This document shows positions 8,460 to 16,658 of a stretch of 64,000 nt of DNA, in pieces; within the stretch, counting starts at the first letter, position 1, and the number at the start of each line of letters is the position of its first letter. This stretch comes from Chthonomonas sp035294505 (lineage in GTDB: Bacteria > Armatimonadota > Chthonomonadetes > Chthonomonadales > Chthonomonadaceae). The notes beneath the pieces were generated by a model. The model ran no database searches and was not told the DNA's origin. It was given only the letters and a program-made list of their open reading frames with translations. The stretch spans positions 42,229 through 106,228 of the forward strand of contig NZ_DATGKU010000038.1 in the NCBI RefSeq assembly GCF_035294505.1, in the 5' to 3' direction. A program made the translations under genes and the position numbers.

Positions 8460-9569
8460 ATGATGAGGCCGTGGCGATTTGTGCTTTCCGGCTACTATGG
8501 TTGCGGCAACGCGGGCGATGAGGCGGTGCTTGCCGGCATTAAGGCAGGGTTCCAACGGCTGGCAGGCGAACGGGTGCAGCTCTTTGTGCTTTCGCAAAAC
8601 CCGCAGGCCACCGCCGCTCTCCACGGCCTCGACGCCGTGCACCGTATGCAGCTGGCCCCGGTAAAACAGGCGCTACTGCAAAGCGATATGCTGCTCTGCG
8701 GGGGCGGCAGCCTTCTGCAGGACGTTACCAGCCTCCGTTCGCTGCTTTACTATCTGTTGGTGATGGCTCTGGCACAACGCCTCCGTAAGCCGGTGATGTT
8801 TTTTGCACAGGGTTTGGGGCCGCTTCGCCGCGCCCTCTCGCGCCGGCTTGTACGCGCTGCTGCCGAGCGCGCGGCCTATATCACCGTGCGCGATGAGGAG
8901 TCGGCCCAGCTGCTTCGGCAGATCGGCGTACGTAATGCTTCCATCGAAGTCACCGCCGACCCTGCTTTTTGCCTGTCTCCCGATGCCTCTGCAGAGCCGC
9001 TTCTCAGAGAATGGGCTTCCTTGAAGAGGCCGCTTATCGGGGTGGCCCTCCGCGCGTGGGGCGCTGCCGGCGAGCAGTCCGCTCGGCCCTATCTGCAACT
9101 GCTTTCCGCGTTGGAGGCCGTCTGTGAGGCGCAGCCGATCCTCATTCCCATGCAGCAGCCGCAAGATGTCGCCTTCGCGCGTGCCTTAGTCCATCAAAGC
9201 GGCTTTGCCCGTCCGACTCCCCTTCTCGATCAGGCCACAGCGCCTCATCAACTGCTGAGTGCTATCGCCCATACCCAGGTGACTATCGCCATGCGCCTAC
9301 ACGCGCTCATTTTTGCCGTCCGAGCCGCTGTGCCGCCATTTGCCCTGCGTTACGATCAAAAAATCGAAAGTCAGATGCGCCTCTTTGGACTGGAGCAGAA
9401 CATCGCCCACTGGCACGATTTCGACCCCTACGAGGTGGCCGAAAAGGTGAAAGAGCTATTGGCCCAACAGGCCATCTATCAGGAGAAGCTATCCACCGTG
9501 AGCCAGGCTATGGAGGAGCGTGCTCTGCGGAACATGGAGATCGCCTTGAAGGTTATCGGCGCCTGTTAG
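8460..9569 (+). CDS. csaB: Polysaccharide pyruvyl transferase CsaB
   Basis: 369 aa. The N-terminal GYYGCGNAGDEAVLAG motif is the hallmark of CsaB, and the later GGGSLLQD and AMRLHALIFA motifs are also typical. CsaB transfers pyruvate from phosphoenolpyruvate to a cell-wall polysaccharide, creating the ligand for S-layer homology (SLH) domains. The gene is directly coupled to the DUF5693 gene (5-base gap). Two consecutive ATG codons begin the frame; either could be used. The length is normal for the family. Inference: the organism anchors an S-layer or SLH proteins to a pyruvylated polymer. Confidence 0.93.
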   Translation: MMRPWRFVLSGYYGCGNAGDEAVLAGIKAGFQRLAGERVQLFVLSQNPQATAALHGLDAVHRMQLAPVKQALLQSDMLLCGGGSLLQDVTSLRSLLYYLLVMALAQRLRKPVMFFAQGLGPLRRALSRRLVRAAAERAAYITVRDEESAQLLRQIGVRNASIEVTADPAFCLSPDASAEPLLREWASLKRPLIGVALRAWGAAGEQSARPYLQLLSALEAVCEAQPILIPMQQPQDVAFARALVHQSGFARPTPLLDQATAPHQLLSAIAHTQVTIAMRLHALIFAVRAAVPPFALRYDQKIESQMRLFGLEQNIAHWHDFDPYEVAEKVKELLAQQAIYQEKLSTVSQAMEERALRNMEIALKVIGAC

Positions 9570-9621
9570 GCGAATTATATGCTAACCCCCATTGCCCACT
9601 TTTCTAGAAGGAGCCTTCGTT

Positions 9622-11049
9622 ATGACAAACGTGATTCTCATCAGTCTGGATACCACACGCGCAGACCATCTTAGCTGCTACGGTTATCATCGAAAAACCA
9701 GCCCCCATCTCGATCAGATCGCCGCCGAAGGGGTGCTTTTTACGGATTTCTTTAGCCCGCATATTCCCACCTTCCCCGGCCACACCACCATGATGACCGG
9801 CAAAGACATCTATGCCCATCAGGTAACGAGTCAAGCAACGCAGCCTGAACCGGCGGAAGGCGTGCGGATGTTGGCGGAAATCTTACGGGAACAAGGGTTT
9901 TTCACGGCAGCGGCCGATAACTTAGGGCGTTGGTTCGCCCGCGGTTTCGAGTATATCGAGCCTTACGGATGGGATACCTCCAATCGCAACGAGCTGCGCA
10001 AAGGCGAAGCCGTGCTGGCTGCGGCTCTTCGCGTGCTGACGCGCGCCGCCAATCAAGACAAACCCTTCTTCCTCTTCTTTCACTTCTGGGACCCGCATAC
10101 CCCTTATCTCCCGCCGGCACCGTTTAGCCGCATGTTCTACGCAGGAGATGAAAAGGCCCCCGATAACCCAAGCATGGATGCGGTTTGGGAGTTTGAGGCC
10201 TTCAATCGCTATTTTGCCGAGTGGATGCCGGATGTTACCGACATTGAGTTTCCGAAGGCGCAGTACGACGCCGAGATCGCCTATCTCGATGCCTGCCTAG
10301 CCCACCTTATAACCCATCTGGATGCCCTCGGGCTGAGCGAGGATACCTGCCTCGTCATCACGGCCGACCACGGCGAAGAGCTGGATGAACACGGATGCTG
10401 GTTCGATCATCACGGCCTGTACGACACAAATGTGCATATTCCGCTGATCCTTCGATGCCCGGGGCTCCTTCCGTCCGGCGTACGAATCGGGGGGCTAACC
10501 CAAATGCTCGATCTCGCCCCGACCATTCTCGACATCCTCGGCTTGGGAGACCTCGCCGAGCGCGAGGGCATGATGGGCCGAAGTCTTATTCCCCTCATCC
10601 ATTCCCCCTCCTCTACCCAACGCGGTACCACCGACTGGATACATATTACCGAGAACACCTGGATGAAAAAACGGGGCATCCGCACCGCAACCTGGAAGCT
10701 GATCGTTCCACTGGAAACCCCCGACCTTCACGGCCGCTCCGAGGTCGAACTCTACGATCTAACCAACGACCCCGGCGAGCTAACCAATGTGGCCGAGACC
10801 TACCCGGAAGTGACCGAGCAGCTCAAGGCAAAGCTGGAGAGTTGGGTGGCACGCCGTGTGGAGGAGACCGGACTGCCCGATCCCCTGCCCATCCAGCCAA
10901 TCCCCCTACGACGGATTGGACGCATGGATGCGGCCTTGCCACGCGATAAACGGCTTACCGGGGAAGAGAAGGAGCCAAAGGGCGACGAGAAACAGCCGGA
11001 GGGAGATTTCATCGGCTACGAGCGGGAAGAGGCGCAAAAGAACGGCTAA
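9622..11049 (+). CDS. Sulfatase / alkaline phosphatase superfamily enzyme
   Basis: 475 aa from the ATG at 9622, which has a strong ribosome binding site AGAAGGAG at 9606-9613; an upstream ATG at 9592 in the same frame overlaps that site and is unlikely. Metal-binding motifs are clear: LISLDTTRADH at the N-terminus and ITADHGEELDEHG near residue 250. The C-terminal part (ELYDLTNDPGELTNVAE) is the usual sulfatase tail. The sulfatase modification motif CxPxR is not present. Instead FSPHIPTFPGHTTMMTG occupies that place, with a candidate Thr/Ser nucleophile as in phosphodiesterase members of the superfamily. So a true formylglycine sulfatase is doubtful; phosphohydrolase or phosphotransfer activity is possible. 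Confidence 0.88.
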   Translation: MTNVILISLDTTRADHLSCYGYHRKTSPHLDQIAAEGVLFTDFFSPHIPTFPGHTTMMTGKDIYAHQVTSQATQPEPAEGVRMLAEILREQGFFTAAADNLGRWFARGFEYIEPYGWDTSNRNELRKGEAVLAAALRVLTRAANQDKPFFLFFHFWDPHTPYLPPAPFSRMFYAGDEKAPDNPSMDAVWEFEAFNRYFAEWMPDVTDIEFPKAQYDAEIAYLDACLAHLITHLDALGLSEDTCLVITADHGEELDEHGCWFDHHGLYDTNVHIPLILRCPGLLPSGVRIGGLTQMLDLAPTILDILGLGDLAEREGMMGRSLIPLIHSPSSTQRGTTDWIHITENTWMKKRGIRTATWKLIVPLETPDLHGRSEVELYDLTNDPGELTNVAETYPEVTEQLKAKLESWVARRVEETGLPDPLPIQPIPLRRIGRMDAALPRDKRLTGEEKEPKGDEKQPEGDFIGYEREEAQKNG

Positions 11050-11065
11050 GACGAGGGGGTGAGCG

Positions 11066-12101
11066 ATGCATCCGCGTTTTGCACGACCGAGGAGGCTGCA
11101 CCAAGGCGTCGAAAAGGTTTTGCTGATGCTCTACCTCGTGCTGCCTCTAACGGCAACCTCTACTCCTGCCGACAAGGCCTCTTGGATTCCGGTGCCCCTT
11201 ATTACCAAAGCGATGCGCGATGCCGGCGTTGCGCCGGGAGGAGAGGGCGCACAGATGATCCGCACCCTCGCCATCTCGCAAACCGATCCCAACTTCCTTA
11301 TGATGGGCACCGATGTAGGGGGCATCTATCGCACCCTCGATGGCGGCAAACATTGGCAAGTATGCATGGTCGGCTGGTACGCACGAGGAGGGAACTACTT
11401 CGCCATAGACCCTCGAAATGCCGACCGCTGCCACCGGTAAAACCATCTTCGCCGGGCAACCGCTGGTCTACACGCCCATTTCTATCGCAAAGCAGGCCGA
11501 TCAGTTCCGAAACGATAGGGGCTGGTTTGGCGATAAGGACCACACTTTTGCCAATCTGCCTGTGGGGCGCCATACCTTTGCCGGGGTGCTCTACGACGTA
11601 TACGACTTTCCTACCTCTCCGGTACCCAACTGCATCATGCTGGGAGGCAACGGAGTGCCGGGCAATTTGCCGGAGGAGGTAAGAGGCATCGCCGTCAATC
11701 AAAAGGCCGACGCGCTCTTCTTCTTGCAAACCGCGCGTATTGACCGGCGTCGCAACAGCGATGAGCTTCGGCAGGGCAAGAAGTTTGAGATGGCAGACTA
11801 TGTGGTGCACTATGCAGACGGGCAAACGGTGAAGATTCCCATCTATTCGGAAATAGATGTGGAGAACTACCGGCAGTCGCAACCCACACCGATTGCCGGT
11901 GCCCAGATCGCGTGGGAAGAGCGCTATCCCGATGGCTCCTACGCGGTCGCCTATTCTATGCAGTGGAACAACCCGCGCCCCAATGTGGAGATCCGCTCGA
12001 TAGATTTGGAGTACGGGCCCGACCGAGTGGGTGTGCCCGTGCTGCTGGCGGTGACGGCGGCCACGGTGCCGGCCTCATCTGAGCAATCTGCTCGGCGATA
12101 G
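11066..12101 (+). pseudogene. Broken or chimeric secreted BNR-type glycoside hydrolase-like gene
   Basis: Two overlapping frames. The first (11066-11440, 124 aa) has a signal-like N-terminus and then a sialidase/xyloglucanase-type BNR repeat (MGTDVGGIYRTLDGGKHW, then AIDPRNADRC). It stops where a long beta-propeller should continue. The second (11418-12101, 227 aa, +1 frame relative to the first) reads as the C-terminal part of a different secreted domain (HTFANLPVGRHTFAGV, PDGSYAVAY), with no start signal of its own. The simplest explanation is a large internal deletion that joined the 5' end of a BNR enzyme to the 3' end of a neighbouring gene out of frame. Expression of the second half alone is possible but unsupported. 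Confidence 0.65.
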
Positions 12102-12102
12102 C

Positions 12103-12139
12103 GGAAGAGGGGAGAGCTTTTAAACTCTCCCCTCCTTCC
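12103..12139. terminator. Bidirectional hairpin between convergent genes
   Basis: GGAAGAGGGGAGAG at 12103-12116 pairs with CTCTCCCCTCCTTCC at 12125-12139 around an AT-rich loop. It lies between the stop of the broken gene at 12101 and the end of the DinG gene on the opposite strand, and overlaps the DinG stop codon. There is no long U-tract, so termination strength is uncertain. Confidence 0.6.
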
Positions 12140-14195
12140 AAAAACGTTCCACGCGAAACCACTTGCTGGCACGCGAGGCAGGCGGCAGATGGCGCACAAA
12201 TTCGGCTCCGTAGCCGCGTTTAATCAGTCGCGTATCCAGAATGCAGACGATGCCCCGGTCGGAGTGAGAGCGGATTAGCCTGCCAAAACCCTGCTTAAGC
12301 TTGATCTGGGCGATGGGCATGGCGAGATCGCGAAACCAGTCGCCCTCTTGCTCGATGATCTCTTTTTGGCGGGCACGCATGATGGGCGAATCGGGCACGG
12401 CGAAGGGAAGACGGTCTATGATGACGCAGGAGAGCGCTTCACCGGGGATGTCCACCCCTTCCCAAAACGTCTGTAGCCCTAGGAGGCATCCGTTTTGGCT
12501 GTTGCGGAACGCCTCTAGCAACATGCCGGCGGGCATCTCGCCCTGCACGAAGAGGGGGTAGGGCACCAGCAGTCGAAGTCGCTCCTTCACGGCGTCGAGC
12601 ATGGCGCGGGAGGTGAACAGAAGAAACGCGCGGCCCTCCGTAAGGTTCAAAATTTTCACGATCTCTTCCACGACCTGCTCGACATAGCAGGGAGAGGGTT
12701 GGGCGGCCGGTTCAGGAAGGTGTGCGGGAACATAGAGTAACGCCTGCTCTTTATATCGGAAGGGACTGCCCACAATGCGCTCGATGGCGTCTTCTGGAAT
12801 GCCGAGGCGTTTTCTCAAAAACTCAAACGAGCCGGAGGTGGCCAGCGTCGCCGAGATGAGGGTAACGCTTCCTGTTCGGCGCAGCAGGCGCTCGCTTTGC
12901 CACAGCGCCTTGTCCAGCACCTCGGCAATGGAGACAGGGGTACGATGCAGCACCACGCGCGGCAAGGTAGTGCTGCCCTGGGCTTCCCGTGTCTTGGCGG
13001 TGCGCACGGTGTCGCCGTAAACCTCTACCCATCGAATATGGTTTTCCTGTTGTTCCGAAAAAAGCAGTTGAAGCTCTTCGCGCGCTCTACCGCAGAGGTG
13101 ACCAAGCCCTTCGGCCACATCGCGTAGGCTTTCATCTTGACGGGCGATATCCAGCAGCTCCCCTTCCAAAGCCCGCAGGCTATTCATCAGCAGGGCTGCC
13201 AATTCGCCCGCTTGATGTAGTTTCTGCTCGTCCAACCCCTCTTCCAAAAGACACTCCGAGCGTTTGCTCTGTGCGAACAGGTTGAAGAGGTCGGCATTCA
13301 TCTGCTCCAGCGCCTGCAGGCGGGTTCTATCTATGTCGAGGTCGTTTCGATAGCCGATGCGTTCAAGGAGATTCGGCAGTCGCCGTGCGCTATATTCAAT
13401 GCCGAAAGTTTTGGTGGCCACGTCCTCTAAGTGGTGGGCTTCATCCAGAACCACATGGTGGTAGTCCGGCAGAATGCCGGCCTCCGGCTCGGTGTAGCGA
13501 AGCGCGAGGTCGCTCAGGAACAGGGCATGGTTCACCACGATGATCTCGCTTTCGGCGGCCTCGTGGCGCATGCGATAGTAGAAACACTCCTCATAGAAAC
13601 GGCACTCCTGGCCGCGGCAGGTATCTACGTTGCTGGCGATCTCGTTCCAGGCAGAGAAGTGGAAGGGAAGGTCGCTTACATCGCCGCTGCAGCCCGGTCG
13701 GCTCTGCCAGCGTTCCACCTCTTTAAAGAGCGGATCGCCGAGGAGAAACAGGTTGTGCCTTGCGTTCTCTAGTTCGAGCTTGCACAGGTAGTTACCGCGT
13801 CCCTTCATGAGGGTGGCACGAACCCGCCCTTTGGCTTCGGGGAAAAGGCTAAGTGCCAGAGGGATATCCTTTCGAATGAGCTGTGTTTGCAGCCCGATGG
13901 TGTGTGTGCTAATAACCGTGGTGCGTCCCTTCAGGGCTTCGCGTACGGCCGGAATAAGATAGGCGAGGGTTTTGCCAACGCCGGTGCCCGCCTCTACCAA
14001 ACAGACCTTACCCTCCTCCATAGCCTGCTCTATGGCGGTAGCCACTTCGAGCTGTTCGGCTCGAAACTCGTAGCTCTTCAAGTGGCGGGCGAGAGGCCCT
14101 TTGGGGCCAAAGAGCTTTTCTAACGAGATGGTTGCGGTCAACCTGTGCTCTCGCCGCCCCTTTCTATTGCCCTCCGACGTTTTCTCTTCCGACAC
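12120..14195 (-). CDS. dinG: DinG-family ATP-dependent DNA helicase
   Basis: 691 aa. An XPD/DinG superfamily 2 helicase. Walker A is in EAGTGVGKTLAYLIPA (around residue 70), the DEAH box in VLDEAHHL, and motif VI in QGFGRLIRSHSDRG near the C-terminus. Cysteines at NYLCKLE, GCSGDV, TCRGQECRFYEEC fit an iron-sulfur cluster domain between motifs I and II, as in DinG and XPD. These enzymes unwind 5'-overhang and R-loop or D-loop DNA in repair. There is no exonuclease domain. It is monocistronic and convergent with the broken gene. The assignment to the family is firm; the paralogue name is less so. Confidence 0.88.
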   Translation of the reverse strand: MSEEKTSEGNRKGRREHRLTATISLEKLFGPKGPLARHLKSYEFRAEQLEVATAIEQAMEEGKVCLVEAGTGVGKTLAYLIPAVREALKGRTTVISTHTIGLQTQLIRKDIPLALSLFPEAKGRVRATLMKGRGNYLCKLELENARHNLFLLGDPLFKEVERWQSRPGCSGDVSDLPFHFSAWNEIASNVDTCRGQECRFYEECFYYRMRHEAAESEIIVVNHALFLSDLALRYTEPEAGILPDYHHVVLDEAHHLEDVATKTFGIEYSARRLPNLLERIGYRNDLDIDRTRLQALEQMNADLFNLFAQSKRSECLLEEGLDEQKLHQAGELAALLMNSLRALEGELLDIARQDESLRDVAEGLGHLCGRAREELQLLFSEQQENHIRWVEVYGDTVRTAKTREAQGSTTLPRVVLHRTPVSIAEVLDKALWQSERLLRRTGSVTLISATLATSGSFEFLRKRLGIPEDAIERIVGSPFRYKEQALLYVPAHLPEPAAQPSPCYVEQVVEEIVKILNLTEGRAFLLFTSRAMLDAVKERLRLLVPYPLFVQGEMPAGMLLEAFRNSQNGCLLGLQTFWEGVDIPGEALSCVIIDRLPFAVPDSPIMRARQKEIIEQEGDWFRDLAMPIAQIKLKQGFGRLIRSHSDRGIVCILDTRLIKRGYGAEFVRHLPPASRASKWFRVERFWKEGRV

Positions 14196-14752
14196 TTCAC
14201 CCTCTCCAAATAACAGTCTCTATCATTATACTGCGCTGCAGCAACAGGAAGAAGGAAATTTATAGGGGGTTAGCGGGAAACCCGTTGGCAGAGCAAGCGT
14301 GCTGTGAAATGGCGTTCGCCTCTTCTTGCCCCCTTAAATCCACTACGGCTCGTCCGCAAAGCGGTCGGTGGTACGCCTGTTTTGTGTGGGAGGTACACGT
14401 AGGGGCGGGTTTCAAACCCGCCCCTACATATTTCTTTCTCAGGCCGGTTTTGAGCCTATTTCAACCCAAGTGATACGGAAACGTACGTCAAAAAAAGAGC
14501 TGTTTGAATATGTAGTCGCAAACCATCACTGTTAGCAAGGCTTATTTGGTTGAAGCAAGACAAAGTCTTCCCTAACCGGCTTCGGCCGCACCGCATAGTC
14601 TTCTCCCTTAAATGGATGTTAGCGTTCTGCATCGTTCGATTATTCAGACCGTCCTATCCCTACCTGGTGGAAAGTTTGAACCCGCCTAACGTATTTCAAA
14701 AAAGAGGCACTTCCTTATGCCATAATGGAGAGAAGGTGCAGGCGCGGCGATA
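14196..14752. other. 557-base intergenic region with a perfect palindrome
   Basis: No gene was recognised between dinG and the LptC-like gene. The stretch holds the perfect 29-bp palindrome at 14399-14427, listed separately. The last 50 bases upstream of 14753 contain TATGCCATAATGG (14715-14727), whose CATAAT could serve as a -10, and a GAGAAGG purine run at 14729-14735 that is a weak candidate ribosome binding site. Confidence 0.5.
14399..14427. repeat. Perfect 29-bp palindrome
   Basis: GTAGGGGCGGGTTT at 14399-14412, one C, then AAACCCGCCCCTAC at 14414-14427. It is fully self-complementary with a one-base centre. It lies between two divergent genes, so it cannot serve as a terminator for either. 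Very similar palindromes are scattered through many bacterial genomes as small non-autonomous repeats; that is general knowledge, not tested here. Confidence 0.8.
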
Positions 14753-16648
14753 ATGAAAGAGTTTCAACGGAATAGGGTTCGGGTTGCTGCCGGCATGCTA
14801 AGCGCACTCGGCTTAATAGGCGCCCTCTACTTCGTCTATCGCTGGGCCGAGCCTTCCCCACGCGACCTTTTTGCCCCACGCCCACAAACCAACTCCGGTC
14901 CGGCACTTCTGCTGAAAAATGTGCCCTTCGTGGCCGTCTTGGATGGAGTGGTCAACTGGTCGCTGCATGCCGACCGAGTAGAGGTGTATGCGCTGCCGGG
15001 AGTCTCGCTTAACGGAGGGGTTCAAAATGCCACCATTATTGGCATTCGTGATGGCAAGCTTTACCCGGTCAACGCCGCGACCTCTCAAACGCCCTCCTTA
15101 GTACCCACACATCCTCCGGCAACGACCCCGCTGGTGCCTTCCAAACCTCCTGTGGCCTCTTTTTCCGCCGATCAAGGGAGTTACTCCACGTTTGTGGATA
15201 ATGCCGCTCTGCCTATTGGGCTGCAGACACACTACTATGTGCGCTGGCAGTTTCGCCTAGAGGGGCATGTGCAGATAAAAATGCAACGAGGCGAGCAGCT
15301 TACGGCGCCCGCCATAACCCTTTTTCAACTGGTGCCGCGCCCGTTCGGCAATCCAAAACTGCTGGCTTTCTGCCATCATGGGGCGACCTTGCTCTACAAG
15401 AATGCGCAGGTAAAGGTCGCCCAACTGCGCTTCGACCCACAAACGCGAACGGCCGACTGCCAAAACGGCGTGGAATTTACCCTATTTGGCCTACACGAAA
15501 CCCCCAACATCGTGCGCTCGGATAGCGCCTTTTGGGCGCTGAACGATCAGACTCTGCGCTTTCCCAACAGGGTTACGGGCACTTGGCAGGGCATTCAATT
15601 TGCATCGCGAAATATAGCGGTAGATATCAAACACCAACTGCTAACGGGGCTTAACGGCGGAACGATAAATGCCGATCTGCAAACCCTGCTTTCCAACGCC
15701 GCCTCTCCGCTTTCCAAAACAAAAACAGATATTGAGAGAGTCGGCCTTGAGGTAAAACCGATGCCTATTCAAATACTGCGCCCTAGCCCTGGCAAAACGG
15801 CCATTGCTCTGCTCGCTCTGGCCTCTACGGCTGCAGCCCCTCCAACGGCCAAGCCCTCGCAAAACACCACCAAAGTTCCCTTCACGCTGACCTGGACAGG
15901 CCCCTGGAGCGATTCGGCAAAAACCTCCACGCGCATCGTGCATAACTTTGTCTATAAAGAGAAGGACTTCACTCTCTCCGGAGACGACCTTGTCTGGAAC
16001 TACAAAACCGATCAGATTGATGCCACAGGGCACCTTACCTATGACAGCCCTCAGTACTTCGGCTCGTGCAATCGAGCGCACCTCGATGATAAAGCCCATC
16101 AAGATGTCTTTGAAGGCAACGTGGTGCTAAAGCTGAAGCCGAAGCCAAGCGCATCAACCACCAAAAAGAGCGTAACCGGCGCGAGCCACACACCGGAAAA
16201 CACCGCTCAAGCTTCCGATACCTCCGCAAACGACATTCGTTCGCATGGGGTTACCCTCTATTGTGATCGGGTAGTAGAAGATACCCAGACCAAGATATTC
16301 ACCCTTACCGGTAACCTGCACGCCGTCCAAAGCTTCACCGACACCGAGGGCAAGCCGATAGAGCGCAACCTTACCGCTGCCTACGCCAAGTACAACGACA
16401 CCACACAGCAGCTCACCCTCTATCCGCCCATAGATTATAAGGACAACCAGGGCACAACAGCGCACTTCGATAGCCCCATTGTCATCGGAACGAAAGAAGG
16501 AGAAGAGACCATAAGCGGCGTTGGAGGGACCATTGAGGGGACCCGCGAAGAGGAGGCGACCTCTACGTCTTCGCAATCTGGCTCTTCTCCCTCAAACCCA
16601 ATGCCCCCTTCCCCCACGCAGGGGGGCAACAAACCGCAGACCAAATAG
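14753..16648 (+). CDS. LptC/LptA (OstA)-like export protein
   Basis: 631 aa. An N-terminal membrane anchor (VAAGMLSALGLIGALYFVY, residues 11-29) is followed by a periplasmic beta-rich chain. The later region contains OstA-like repeats (IDATGHLTYDSPQYFGS, DVFEGNVVLKLK, VTLYCDRVVEDTQTKIFTLTG) of the kind that form the beta-jellyroll bridge of the LPS transport system. Proteins of this family carry lipopolysaccharide between inner and outer membranes, which would fit a diderm organism. A Pro/Ser-rich linker sits near residues 118-145, and the C-terminal 30 residues are low complexity (SQSGSSPSNPMPPSP). Bases 15740-15752 (the ERVGLE residues) partly match the 21-bp repeat described elsewhere in this window, but too weakly to count as a copy. 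Confidence 0.75.
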   Translation: MKEFQRNRVRVAAGMLSALGLIGALYFVYRWAEPSPRDLFAPRPQTNSGPALLLKNVPFVAVLDGVVNWSLHADRVEVYALPGVSLNGGVQNATIIGIRDGKLYPVNAATSQTPSLVPTHPPATTPLVPSKPPVASFSADQGSYSTFVDNAALPIGLQTHYYVRWQFRLEGHVQIKMQRGEQLTAPAITLFQLVPRPFGNPKLLAFCHHGATLLYKNAQVKVAQLRFDPQTRTADCQNGVEFTLFGLHETPNIVRSDSAFWALNDQTLRFPNRVTGTWQGIQFASRNIAVDIKHQLLTGLNGGTINADLQTLLSNAASPLSKTKTDIERVGLEVKPMPIQILRPSPGKTAIALLALASTAAAPPTAKPSQNTTKVPFTLTWTGPWSDSAKTSTRIVHNFVYKEKDFTLSGDDLVWNYKTDQIDATGHLTYDSPQYFGSCNRAHLDDKAHQDVFEGNVVLKLKPKPSASTTKKSVTGASHTPENTAQASDTSANDIRSHGVTLYCDRVVEDTQTKIFTLTGNLHAVQSFTDTEGKPIERNLTAAYAKYNDTTQQLTLYPPIDYKDNQGTTAHFDSPIVIGTKEGEETISGVGGTIEGTREEEATSTSSQSGSSPSNPMPPSPTQGGNKPQTK

Positions 16649-16658
16649 AGGCTTGTGG

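Noticed and set aside
15730..15752. A 21-bp repeat copy in the LptC/LptA-like gene
   Set aside because: Only the TCGGCCTTGA half matches cleanly; the other half differs at many positions, so chance or deep decay cannot be told apart.
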